33,811 nt of DNA. Source: Actinomycetota bacterium (GTDB taxonomy: Bacteria > Actinomycetota > Acidimicrobiia > Acidimicrobiales > Ilumatobacteraceae). Below, piece by piece: positions 22,265 to 31,979 of this stretch. Every line of letters begins with the position of its first letter. Position 1 is the first letter of the stretch. A program made the position numbers and the translations under genes. Where the stretch lies: the NCBI GenBank assembly GCA_016213665.1, contig JACQZX010000150.1, forward strand, positions 1 through 33,811, in the 5' to 3' direction. The notes below the pieces were generated by a model that searched no databases, was not told the DNA's origin, and was given only the letters and a program-made list of their open reading frames with translations.

Positions 22265-23704
22265 TCAGACGAGGTACTGCGACAGACCGCGTCGGACGTA
22301 CTGACCGTGGCCCTTGCGTCCGGAGAACTTGTCGTTCTCCACTACCACCGAACCGCGCGACAAGACAGTGTCGACCTTGCCGTCGATCACCCACCCTTCC
22401 CAGGCGCTGTAGTCCATGTTCATATGGTGCTTGTCCTTGACACCGATCTTCGTCTTGCGATTGGGATCCCACACGACCACGTCGGCGTCGGCCCCCGGGG
22501 CGATCACGCCCTTCTTCGGATACATACCGAACATGCGCGCCGGCGTGGTGCAGCAGGTCTCGACCCAACGCTCCAGCGTCAGTTCGCCCTTGACGACGCC
22601 CTGATAGAGAAGTTCCATGCGGTGTTCGACACCACCGATTCCATTTGGTATGGCGGCGAAGCTACCGAGGCCGAGTTCCTTCTGATCCTTCATACAGAAC
22701 GGGCAATGGTCGGTGCTGACGATGGCCAGTTCGTTCATGCGCAGGCCCTTCCACAAGTCGCCTTGGTGGCCGTGACCCATCTGACCGATGTGGTGCGGGT
22801 CGTGATCGCGACTGCGCACAGGCGTGCTGCACACCCACTTGGCACCCTCGAAGCCGGGCAGGCCCAGCGTCTCCTCGAGCGTCAGCCACAGATACTGCGG
22901 GCAGGTTTCGGCAAACACGTTGCGACCATGGTGGCGAGCGGCCGCAATCTCGTTGAGTGCGTCGCCGGCGGACATGTGCACGACATACAGCGGTACGTTG
23001 CCGGCAACCTGGCTGAGCACGATCGCCCGATGGGTAGCTTCCGCCTCGAGCGGTGAGGGCCGGGTGTAGCTGTGGTACTTCGGGTCGGTCTCGCCGCGTG
23101 CAAGCGCCTGTTGCACGAGCACGTCGATGGCGATGCCGTTCTCGGCGTGCATCATGATCATCGCTCCGCATTCGGCGGCGGTCTGCATCGCCCTCAGCAC
23201 CTGTCCGTCGTCGCTGTAGAACACGCCCGGATAGGCCATGAACAGCTTGAAACTGCTGATGCCCTCGTGGTCGGTGAGGTAGCGCATCGCCTTCAGCGAC
23301 TCGTCGTCGACTCCGCCGATGATTTGATGGAAGCCGTAGTCGATACTGCAATTACCGTCGGCCTTGCGGTGCCACTCGGCGAGACCGGCGTGAACATCCT
23401 CGCCCGCGCGTTGCACCGCCATGTCGATGATCGTGGTCGTGCCGCCCCACGCGGCCGCATTGCTGCCGGTTTCGAAGGTGTCGCTGGCGAACGTTCCGCC
23501 GAACGGCAACTCCATGTGCGTATGCACATCGATGCCGCCGGGGATTACGTACTTTCCCCCGGCATCGATGACGCGATCCATGCCCTCATCGGTGAAGTAA
23601 CCGGGGGCACCCAACGCACGAATGACTTCGTCTTCGATGAGCACGTCTTGCGCCACCACCCCAGTGGTGGAGATGACCTTGCCATTCTTGATCAGGATCT
23701 GCAT
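22265..23704 (-). CDS. hydA: Dihydropyrimidinase
   Basis: This amidohydrolase of 479 residues has a full binuclear metal site: H61-T-H63, carboxylated K153 in S-F-K-L-F-M-A-Y, H186 in M-M-H-A-E-N, H243 in V-V-H-M-S and D332 in S-T-D-H-C. Tyr158 matches the substrate-stabilising Tyr of dihydropyrimidinases. It opens dihydrouracil or dihydrothymine to the N-carbamoyl-beta-amino acid, and may accept hydantoins. The ATG has GGAG 8 nt upstream. It lies 29 bp after the beta-ureidopropionase gene, the next enzyme in the pathway, so the two work in sequence. Confidence 0.93.
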   Translation of the reverse strand: MQILIKNGKVISTTGVVAQDVLIEDEVIRALGAPGYFTDEGMDRVIDAGGKYVIPGGIDVHTHMELPFGGTFASDTFETGSNAAAWGGTTTIIDMAVQRAGEDVHAGLAEWHRKADGNCSIDYGFHQIIGGVDDESLKAMRYLTDHEGISSFKLFMAYPGVFYSDDGQVLRAMQTAAECGAMIMMHAENGIAIDVLVQQALARGETDPKYHSYTRPSPLEAEATHRAIVLSQVAGNVPLYVVHMSAGDALNEIAAARHHGRNVFAETCPQYLWLTLEETLGLPGFEGAKWVCSTPVRSRDHDPHHIGQMGHGHQGDLWKGLRMNELAIVSTDHCPFCMKDQKELGLGSFAAIPNGIGGVEHRMELLYQGVVKGELTLERWVETCCTTPARMFGMYPKKGVIAPGADADVVVWDPNRKTKIGVKDKHHMNMDYSAWEGWVIDGKVDTVLSRGSVVVENDKFSGRKGHGQYVRRGLSQYLV

Positions 23705-23733
23705 TTCGGGGTCTCCAAGTCGTTCAGGTCACG

Positions 23734-24576
23734 TCAGCGTTCGAAGAGGTCGTCGTAGGCATCGGGTCGGCGATCACGATAGAAGGCCCAGCGATCGCGC
23801 ACTTGCTTGATCTTGTCGAGGTCGAGGTCGCGCACGATCAGCTCCGGCTTGTGTGCATCACCGGTTTCGCCGACAAATTTGCCCTCGGGGTCGACGAAGT
23901 AACTCTGCCCGTAGAAGTCGTCGTCACCGAGCGGTTCGATACCGACACGGTTGATCGCGCCGACGTAGTACATGTTGGCGACGGCTGCCGCCGGTTGCTC
24001 GACGCGCCAGATGTACTCGCTGAGCCCGCGACTGGTTGCCGACGGATTGAACACGATCTCGGCACCGTTGAGACCGAGCGCCCGCCAACCTTCCGGAAAG
24101 TGGCGGTCGTAACAGATGTAGACGCCCACCTTGCCGACAGCCGTGTTGAAGACCGGATAGCCGCCGTCGCCGGGCGCGAAGTAGAACTTCTCCCAGAAAC
24201 CCTTCACCTGCGGGATGTGCTGCTTGCGGAACTTCCCCAGGTAACTGCCGTCGGCATCAATGACCGCCGCGGTGTTGTAGTAGAGGCCTGGTCGCACGAT
24301 CTCGTACATCGGTAGCACCAACACCATGCCGGCTTCCCTGGCAATACTCTGGAACCGCTTCGTACTCGGCCCATCTGGAATCGACTCGGTGTAGTCGTAG
24401 TACTGCGGGTCCTGCACCTGACAAAAATACGGGCCGTAGAAAAGCTCCTGGAAGCACATCACTTGCGCCCCCTGCTTCTTGGCGTCGTTAACCGCTTGCT
24501 CGTGCTTGTCGAGCATGGCGTCCTTGGTGCCCGCCCAATCCGTCTGCAGCAGCGCTGCTCTCACAGTGTTGGCCAT
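23734..24576 (-). CDS. pydC: Beta-ureidopropionase (N-carbamoyl-beta-alanine amidohydrolase)
   Basis: This nitrilase-superfamily amidase of 280 residues has the catalytic triad E44 (C-F-Q-E-L-F-Y-G-P-Y-F), K118 (F-R-K-Q-H-I-P) and C155 (Y-I-C-Y-D-R-H-F-P-E-G). These blocks are typical of N-carbamoyl-beta-alanine amidohydrolase and of N-carbamoylputrescine amidase. The neighbouring dihydropyrimidinase decides for the former. The products would be beta-alanine, ammonia and CO2. It is the first gene of the operon: TAGAGT lies 6 nt before the ATG. The nested inverted repeats at 24614-24703 lie just upstream of that promoter. Confidence 0.92.
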   Translation of the reverse strand: MANTVRAALLQTDWAGTKDAMLDKHEQAVNDAKKQGAQVMCFQELFYGPYFCQVQDPQYYDYTESIPDGPSTKRFQSIAREAGMVLVLPMYEIVRPGLYYNTAAVIDADGSYLGKFRKQHIPQVKGFWEKFYFAPGDGGYPVFNTAVGKVGVYICYDRHFPEGWRALGLNGAEIVFNPSATSRGLSEYIWRVEQPAAAVANMYYVGAINRVGIEPLGDDDFYGQSYFVDPEGKFVGETGDAHKPELIVRDLDLDKIKQVRDRWAFYRDRRPDAYDDLFER

Positions 24577-24582
24577 GCCCGG

Positions 24583-24588
24583 ACTCTA
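24583..24588 (-). promoter_or_regulatory. Leaderless -10 box of the pyrimidine operon
   Basis: TAGAGT on the minus strand is 6 nt from the ATG at 24576. It would drive eight genes, from pydC to the substrate-binding protein. The inverted-repeat cluster begins about 25 bp upstream, close enough to act as an operator. Confidence 0.6.
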
Positions 24589-24613
24589 CCGCGCGCCCCC
24601 GTTTCGGGAAATG

Positions 24614-24703
24614 GTCCGGGGGTTTCATGCACGGAGACGGCCATCCGGGGGTTTCGTGCGTCTGTACGGGCACGAAACCCCCGGAGGCACGAAACCCCCG
24701 GAC
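24614..24703. repeat. Nested inverted repeats (two direct and two inverted copies of a 16-mer)
   Basis: Two copies of CCGGGGGTTTCRTGC (cores at 24614-24630 and 24644-24659) face two copies of GCACGAAACCCCCGG (24670-24685 and 24687-24703). The inner pair makes a perfect 16-bp stem with a 10-nt loop. The outer pair matches at 16 of 17 positions. The element starts 6 bp past the stop of the PPOX gene and ends about 25 bp before the pydC -10 box. It could be a terminator, an operator, or one copy of a dispersed palindromic repeat. Confidence 0.92.
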
Positions 24704-24709
24704 GATGAC

Positions 24710-25174
24710 TTAGTAGCCGGCGATCTTGGTGTGGTCCCAGCTCACTACCCGCGCTACCTCGAACTCGACCACCAGTCGCTTGCGAGCCTGCGCCTCGATG
24801 AACGAAGCCGCCGCGGCACTGACCGCCTCCGCCCCTCCGTAGCGTTCGGCGACCGCCATACCTAGGTGCAGTATTCGGTCGTAGTCCTCGATTATGCGAC
24901 CGGTCCCGACCAGCTCGACACCGCGCAAATCGTCGTAGGTGTCGCCGCTTTCGACGAGACCGGTCATCCTCGGGTCACGGCGCAGGTTGACGATCTTCTG
25001 GCTCTTGGCGAAAGTCCAGAACTGCACCTTGCCGTCGATCAGCGCGTACCACATGGCGACCAGATGTGGATGACCTGTCGGGCCGAGCGTCGCCACGTTG
25101 AGGACCCTCTGGTTGTCGAGGAAGGCATGCACCTCGGCGTCGGTCATGACGATCATCGCGCGACGATTGGCCAT
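24710..25174 (-). CDS. PPOX-class split-barrel flavin/F420-binding protein
   Basis: This 154-residue protein is of the pyridoxamine-5'-phosphate-oxidase-like fold. Visible blocks are F-L-D-N-Q-R-V-L-N-V-A-T-L-G-P-T-G-H-P-H-L-V-A, then M-W-Y-A, V-Q-F-W-T-F-A-K-S-Q-K and N-L-R-R-D-P-R. Small actinobacterial members bind F420 or FMN and include F420-dependent reductases. The ATG at 25174 overlaps the upstream stop (TGATG), so it is coupled to the unknown gene before it. The protein is cytoplasmic. It transcribes towards the pyrimidine operon but is separated from it by the inverted repeats and pydC's own promoter. Confidence 0.8.
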   Translation of the reverse strand: MANRRAMIVMTDAEVHAFLDNQRVLNVATLGPTGHPHLVAMWYALIDGKVQFWTFAKSQKIVNLRRDPRMTGLVESGDTYDDLRGVELVGTGRIIEDYDRILHLGMAVAERYGGAEAVSAAAASFIEAQARKRLVVEFEVARVVSWDHTKIAGY

Positions 25175-25890
25175 CAGCGTTTGATCAGCTCGGGAGCGAG
25201 TGGACACTCGGCGGCGAGGGGTGCTTCACCTTCCCCAAGCTGGCGAAGTCCGGCAGGCGAGACGCGGTGCGAGCAGCGGGCCAACTGCACGACATCGGCC
25301 CCGGCATCGACGAGCGTTTGGAAACCGGCGTCGGGGAGGCAACGACCCGTGCCGATCACTGCCCACACCGGCACTCCGCTGGCGGCGGCAGCCGCGGCCG
25401 CGGCCGCGCTCCCCCGCGTGGCGAGAATTTCTGTGGAGGAGGCCGCCAACGCTTCCACCAGCACCAAGTCGGCGTCGCGTAACGCGGTGGCCAGCCCTAC
25501 GGGGTCATCGATACAACTTCTCACGTCGATCACGTGCACGTCGTCGCGAACGAGCAACCAATCACCCGCCTGTTCGGGCCAACCGATAACGCACACCCCT
25601 GCATTCGCGGGAATGGCCGCGGCGAGAACCTCCGGCGTCGGATCGTCGAAGATGGCGTCGACCAGCAATTGCGCGACGGCCTGTGGATCGGCAGCCGTGA
25701 GAAGGTGCGCGCACAGCCACCACATCGGTCCCGACGTTGGGTGCCGTTCAACGAGGCGGCGGCAGGCCACAACCATTCCCGCCGGATTGTCGCCGAGCGC
25801 GCAAAGACCGCTGGCCGTTTCCGCGATTAGCGACCGTGGGTCGCCTCCGGCCGAGCGAGCGACGTACCGCAGGCGCTCGATCGGATGCAC
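25174..25890 (-). CDS. Conserved actinobacterial protein of unknown function, eIF-2B-like segment
   Basis: This 238-residue protein begins V-H-P-I-E-R-L-R-Y-V-A-R-S, followed by R-R-L-V-E-R-H-P-T-S-G-P-M-W-W-L. The C-terminal half has alternating beta/alpha segments including L-V-L-V-E-A-L-A-A, a run of nine Ala and G-V-P-V-W-A-V. This half faintly recalls the Rossmann-like domain of eIF-2B/MtnA proteins. I recall similar uncharacterised proteins in other actinobacteria but know no function. The GTG start at 25890 lies 7 nt after TAGCCT (25898-25903). It is coupled to the PPOX gene and diverges from the thioredoxin-like gene at 25956. Confidence 0.75.
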   Translation of the reverse strand: MHPIERLRYVARSAGGDPRSLIAETASGLCALGDNPAGMVVACRRLVERHPTSGPMWWLCAHLLTAADPQAVAQLLVDAIFDDPTPEVLAAAIPANAGVCVIGWPEQAGDWLLVRDDVHVIDVRSCIDDPVGLATALRDADLVLVEALAASSTEILATRGSAAAAAAAAASGVPVWAVIGTGRCLPDAGFQTLVDAGADVVQLARCSHRVSPAGLRQLGEGEAPLAAECPLAPELIKR

Positions 25891-25897
25891 GGCGCCG

Positions 25898-25903
25898 AGG
25901 CTA
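25898..25903 (-). promoter_or_regulatory. Leaderless -10 box for the unknown/PPOX pair
   Basis: TAGCCT on the minus strand is 7 nt from the GTG at 25890. This supports the start used for that gene. Confidence 0.5.
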
Positions 25904-25955
25904 CTCGCCGTCGCACCCGGTCCCGCTGGGCCTCGGCGCGCTACCGTGGTAGCTC

Positions 25956-26444
25956 GTGACCGGCACCGTTGCACTCGAAACAAACCTCTCTGCCCTCAGC
26001 GGCGAGTCGCGTCCACTCGAAGAGTGGATGACAACATTCCACCTCGCGAGCGTGGTGCTCGATCCGTTCACCAACGAGAGCTCGTGGGTCCTGCAATCGG
26101 CGACACGGATTCTGGAGGCACTGCGCGGCGCCGACGTGCGCGTGAACCTGGTCGTCACCTGTTCGGCCGACGAAGCCAAGCAGTTCCTGGGGCCGCTCGT
26201 TGAACGATTCCTCGTTTTCTGCGACCCCAGCCGCAGTTTCGTTCGCGGCCTAGGACTGAAGACCTTGCCCGCCTTCGTCTTCGTCCGCGGTGATGGCAGC
26301 GTGCATGCGGCTGCCGAGGGATGGAATCCCGCGGAATGGCAGCAGGTTGCCGAGAGCATTGCCGATACGACGGCCTGGATCGCGCCAACTATTCCGGTGG
26401 CGACCGATCCATCGCCGTTTCGCGGCACGCCCGCACTTGGCTGA
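25956..26444 (+). CDS. Conserved thioredoxin-fold-like protein lacking CxxC
   Basis: This 162-residue protein has a predicted beta-alpha-beta pattern. V-N-L-V-V-T-C-S-A-D-E-A, then L-P-A-F-V-F-V-R-G-D-G-S and a C-terminal W-N-P-A-E-W resemble the cis-Pro strand and last helix of thioredoxins. The active-site C-x-x-C is absent: the position expected after the first strand reads S-S-W-V-L-Q-S-A. It is probably not a disulfide reductase. The GTG start is preceded by TACCGT 8 nt upstream (25942-25947). Function unknown; it diverges from the unknown/PPOX pair. Confidence 0.7.
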   Translation: MTGTVALETNLSALSGESRPLEEWMTTFHLASVVLDPFTNESSWVLQSATRILEALRGADVRVNLVVTCSADEAKQFLGPLVERFLVFCDPSRSFVRGLGLKTLPAFVFVRGDGSVHAAAEGWNPAEWQQVAESIADTTAWIAPTIPVATDPSPFRGTPALG

Positions 26445-26458
26445 TCCCGCACCTCCAT

Positions 26459-26472
26459 CCGTCAACTGACGG
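26459..26472. promoter_or_regulatory. Palindrome at the fumarase promoter
   Basis: CCGTCAACTGACGG has 6-bp perfect arms with a 2-bp centre and ends 10 bp before the -10 box at 26483. Its position over the -35 region suits a repressor or activator site. It is short, so chance remains possible. Confidence 0.35.
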
Positions 26473-26482
26473 GGTTGGCGCA

Positions 26483-26488
26483 TAGCCT
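26483..26488 (+). promoter_or_regulatory. Leaderless -10 box for class I fumarase
   Basis: TAGCCT is followed by GAGGTC (6 nt) and the GTG at 26495. GAGG is too close to the start to be a normal ribosome-binding site. Confidence 0.55.
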
Positions 26489-26494
26489 GAGGTC

Positions 26495-28174
<1,680 letters not shown>

Positions 28175-29845
28175 CGAAGCGCAACATATTCAGGATGCTG
28201 CACGCCTAGCCGCGCGTAGATGACGACTGAATCCGATCCCTGGTCGATGATTCCTGCGGCGAGGCAACTGGCAACATCGGGTGCTGAACCCTCGGCCTCG
28301 ATCACGTCCTGCAGCCTGATCCGGAACCGCGAGCGATCGAGCGAGAACACCTCCGTCGCGCGGGCGACAGTGGTATTGACATCGTCGGTGAACCCACAAT
28401 GCGTGCGCGTGGGCGGCACTTGCAGGTCGACGAGATAGTCGATGACGATGCGGTCGACGCACTCGCTGTGCAGAAACGCCGTGTGTCCAGCACCTTCCCA
28501 GCGCACCGACACCGCGTCCTGCAAGGCCTCGGCCATTCGTGGAGCGAGAAAGCCTGGCGTCGCCGGATCACCGTCGGTACCGATCACGAGAATCGGATTG
28601 GCGACGTCGACCGCGGTCACAGGCGGAAGTGGCTCGGCCGACTCCGGCCAGCCACTACACGACTCAACGGCGAAGCGCCCACTGCGCCCGGCGAAATCGG
28701 CACAGTAGACAGCGAGATGTGCTTCAACGAGGTTGTCGTTGGTGTCCTCGGTCTGCGGATAGCCCGCCTCCAGAAAACTTCCGAGCGCGGCCAACGCACT
28801 GGCATCGCCTTGCGCAGCATCGGCGAGGGCGATAGCGAGCGGCGCCCATAGGTCGGTGTTGTACATCGCCGAGGCAACAATGCCCGCGACCTGGTCGCCG
28901 GTGACGACGTCGTCCCAACCGTCGAAGTAGTCGGTGTCGGCATCGGCGACGCCGGCCTCCAGCTCACCCAGCAGATCTTCGGTGCGTGGTCCCGCGGCGC
29001 AGAGCCGAGTGGCGTCGCACAGCTCCAGAAACACGGCGAGTGTGCCACCGAAGTCCTGAACACCGTAGAACGGGTCTTCGAAGGAACCGACCGACGTTCC
29101 ATCGATGTTGAACTGGCCGGCCGCTGGATCGATGCTGCCGTCGAGCACCAGCGCTCGAACGCTCTCCGGGAACAAGTCGGCGTACACAGCGCCGAGCGCC
29201 GTTCCGTAGCTGAAACCGAGATAGGTGAGCTGCTCGTCACCGAGTGCCTTGCGCAGCTGTTCCATGTCCCGCGCCGCGTTGACGGTGCCGAGGTAAGGCA
29301 GCATCCGCCCGCTGTTGACGATGCAGTCGTGCTCGATCACCGAAAACGACCGGTCGAGATCGCCACAGTCGACCGCCGACGAGCGACCTACGCCGCGGGG
29401 ATCGAAGCCGACAAGGTCGAACGCGTCGGTGAGTGCGCTCGGGAACACTGACGCATAGCTCCAGGCCAGGTCGATGCCGGAGGCACCGGGGCCGCCGGGG
29501 TTCAACACCAGCGCCCCGATGCGATCGGAAGTCTCCGCGGCGGGTAAGCGAGTGACCGCGATCGCAACCGCATCGGCATCGTCGGGGTGGCGGTAATCGA
29601 GCGGAACTGTGATCGTCGCGCACTCCCACGGCAGCGGGCGGGAGGGGCATGTTCCCCACCTGATCGGCTCGATCTCGGGGAGTGAGTCGACAGTCGTCAA
29701 CTCCACACCGCGTTCGAAGGTTGGCGGCATCGCCGCGCGGTTGCTCGCCGTCACGCCGGGCGCGGCGGCGCAGGCACCGAGCAATACGAGTAATGCCGCC
29801 GACCTCATGAGCGCGACATTAGGTAACGACACGCTGCCGCGCAGG

Positions 29846-31462
29846 TCAGGCAAGGCTGACCAGTTCGAGCCAGTCGTCGCTGAAGTAGTCGAGCTGACCG
29901 TCGGGCATCAGCAGCACCTTGGTCGGTGACAGTTGCTCGACGAACTCGATGTCGTGACTGACGAACACGACGCTGCCCTTCCACCCGGTTAGCGCATCGG
30001 CCACCGATCGCCGGCTCGGAGGATCGAGGTTGTTGGTCGGCTCGTCAAGCAGCAGCAGGTTGTTGCGGCCCACCATCAGCATTGAGAGTGCCAGTTTCGT
30101 CTTCTCCCCACCGGAAAGACTGCCGCTCTGTTGAAACACCTTCTCGCCGCTCAAGCCCATCATCCCCAGAAAGCCGCGTAGCTGTGTCTCGGTATAGATC
30201 ACATCAGCGGGCACCTCGGCGCGCAGATTCTCGAGAAGCGTCTGCTCGGTGCGCAGATTGTCGTGCTCCTGTGCGTAGTAACCCATCGCCACTTGATGGC
30301 CGAATCGGAAGTCGCCGAGGTTGGCGCTGGTTTCGCCGGCAAGAATGCGTAGCAGACTCGTCTTGCCGGCGCCGTTGAGACCGAGCACGAGCAGGCGTTC
30401 GCCACGACCGAGATCGAAGGCGACGTCTTCGAACACCGCTGGTCCGCCGTAGGCCTTCGACAACCCACGCGCGGTCAAGACCGTCGAGCCGCACGCGGGT
30501 GGGTCGGGAAACCGCATACGCATTGTGCGATCACCGGGGCCGACCTGAACGCGCTGTGACTCGATGCGCGCGATCTGTTTCTCCTTGCTGTGTGCCATCG
30601 CCGCCTTCGTTGCCTTGGCGCCGAAGCGATCGACGACTGCCTGCAAACGTGCGATCTCCTTGGTCTGCAACAGCGCCTGCTTGGCAAGACGTTCTTCATC
30701 ACGCGCGCGAGCAACAAGGTACTGCGAGTAGGTCCCCTTGTATTCGACGAGATTGCCGAGGTTCTCCTCCCCCGGCCGGTCGAGATGCAGCACGCGCGTG
30801 ATTGCTTCGTCGAGAAGCTCCAAGTCGTGACTGATCACCAGCAACGCCCCACGGTATGTGCGCATGAACTGCAGCAACCAGGTCTTGGCATCGACATCCA
30901 GGTGGTTGGTCGGTTCGTCGAGCAGCAGCACATCGCTGCCGGCGAACAGAATCCGCGACAATTCAACGCGCCGACGCTCGCCGCCGCTGAGCACCCCGAT
31001 CGGCAGGTCCATGCGGTCGGGCGGTAGCCCGAGACCGGCCATGATGCTGCGCGCTTCGCTCTCGGAGGCGTAGCCGCCGGAGGACGCGAACTCGTCGTGG
31101 GCGCGGCTGTAGCGCGCGACGTTGCGATCGCTGGGGTCTGCCTCCATCGCCACTCGCAACTTCTCGATGCGATCGAGTCGATCATCGACGGCGCGGCCGC
31201 TGAGCACATGGGTGATGGCCGGACGAGTGTCGAGAACCCCTTCGATTCGCGGATCTTGGGGCAGATACCCGAACCCGCCGCGGCAGACGACACTGCCGGC
31301 CATCGACTCGGCGGCGCCACCGAGAACCTTGAACAGGCTGGTCTTGCCGGCACCATTGCGGCCGACGAGGCCAACCTTGTCGCGCGGCATCACGGTGAAC
31401 GAGACGGAGTCGACGATCTGTCGACCACCCACCTCCACCGAGAGTCCGCGCGCTTGCAACAT
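29846..31462 (-). CDS. ABC-F family ATPase (ribosome-associated)
   Basis: This soluble twin-ATPase of 538 residues has no membrane domain. The first cassette has G34-R-N-G-A-G-K-T-S, L-S-G-G-E-R-R-R-V-E and L-L-L-D-E-P-T-N-H-L-D. The second has G-L-N-G-A-G-K-T-S, L-S-G-G-E-K-T-K-L-A and L-L-L-D-E-P-T-N-N-L-D. A charged interdomain linker with K-A-A-M-A-H-S-K-E-K-Q separates them. ABC-F proteins act at the ribosomal E site in translation control or antibiotic protection; this one is not clearly EttA. Starts at 31468 and 31462 are both possible. It diverges from the DUF2752 gene. Confidence 0.9.
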   Translation of the reverse strand: MLQARGLSVEVGGRQIVDSVSFTVMPRDKVGLVGRNGAGKTSLFKVLGGAAESMAGSVVCRGGFGYLPQDPRIEGVLDTRPAITHVLSGRAVDDRLDRIEKLRVAMEADPSDRNVARYSRAHDEFASSGGYASESEARSIMAGLGLPPDRMDLPIGVLSGGERRRVELSRILFAGSDVLLLDEPTNHLDVDAKTWLLQFMRTYRGALLVISHDLELLDEAITRVLHLDRPGEENLGNLVEYKGTYSQYLVARARDEERLAKQALLQTKEIARLQAVVDRFGAKATKAAMAHSKEKQIARIESQRVQVGPGDRTMRMRFPDPPACGSTVLTARGLSKAYGGPAVFEDVAFDLGRGERLLVLGLNGAGKTSLLRILAGETSANLGDFRFGHQVAMGYYAQEHDNLRTEQTLLENLRAEVPADVIYTETQLRGFLGMMGLSGEKVFQQSGSLSGGEKTKLALSMLMVGRNNLLLLDEPTNNLDPPSRRSVADALTGWKGSVVFVSHDIEFVEQLSPTKVLLMPDGQLDYFSDDWLELVSLA

Positions 31463-31540
31463 GGCCATCCAGCCTGGCGCGCGAACTCGCATACGACAAC
31501 CAGACGCGAGCGACAGACACAACGTCTACGCTGCATATCG

Positions 31541-31978
31541 ATGCTCGCAACGATCACGACCGGCAACAACGGGCTACGGCGGGCCTTGCCGCTCGCCTGC
31601 GGTTGCGCGGCCGTCGGCTTGGCGGCGGTGGTCGCGGCCAACGACCCGGCGGCCGCCGACAGTCGTTTCCCGGTTTGTCTGTTCCGCGCGTCGACCGGCC
31701 TGTGGTGCCCCGGCTGCGGCCTCACCCGCGGCATGCACCAACTGTTGAACGGGCATGTGGCCTCGGCGCTGCACTACAACGTGTTCCTACCGCTCGTCGT
31801 CGCCGCCGTCGGACTGGGCTGGTGGTCGTGGATGCGGGCCAGCTGGGACAGACAACCGCCGCGACTACCCGTGTGGCTCGTTCGACCACTTACATGGGGA
31901 CTGCCGTCGGCGCTGATTATCTACGGCGTGCTGCGCAACATTCCAGTGGCCCCGTTCAGCACCCTCGCCCCGCAATAA
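31541..31978 (+). CDS. DUF2752 membrane protein
   Basis: This small membrane protein of 145 residues has an N-terminal hydrophobic segment (about 15-33), the defining C-P-G-C-G-L-T-R-G-M motif of DUF2752 (about 55-64) and two later hydrophobic segments (about 85-103 and 121-135). The function of the family is unknown; the CPGCG could bind metal or form a disulfide. The ATG at 31541 follows a TACGCT box (31527-31532) by 8 nt. Its stop lies one base from that of the convergent SGNH gene, with no visible terminator. Confidence 0.85.
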   Translation: MLATITTGNNGLRRALPLACGCAAVGLAAVVAANDPAAADSRFPVCLFRASTGLWCPGCGLTRGMHQLLNGHVASALHYNVFLPLVVAAVGLGWWSWMRASWDRQPPRLPVWLVRPLTWGLPSALIIYGVLRNIPVAPFSTLAPQ

Positions 31979-31979
31979 C

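Noticed and set aside
24614-24703. CRISPR array or mobile-element ends
   Set aside because: Only four short copies, half of them inverted, with uneven spacing, no cas genes and no transposase.
25380-25415. GC-rich GCCGCG microsatellite
   Set aside because: It lies in frame in the 25174-25890 gene as an Ala run; nothing shows a separate function.
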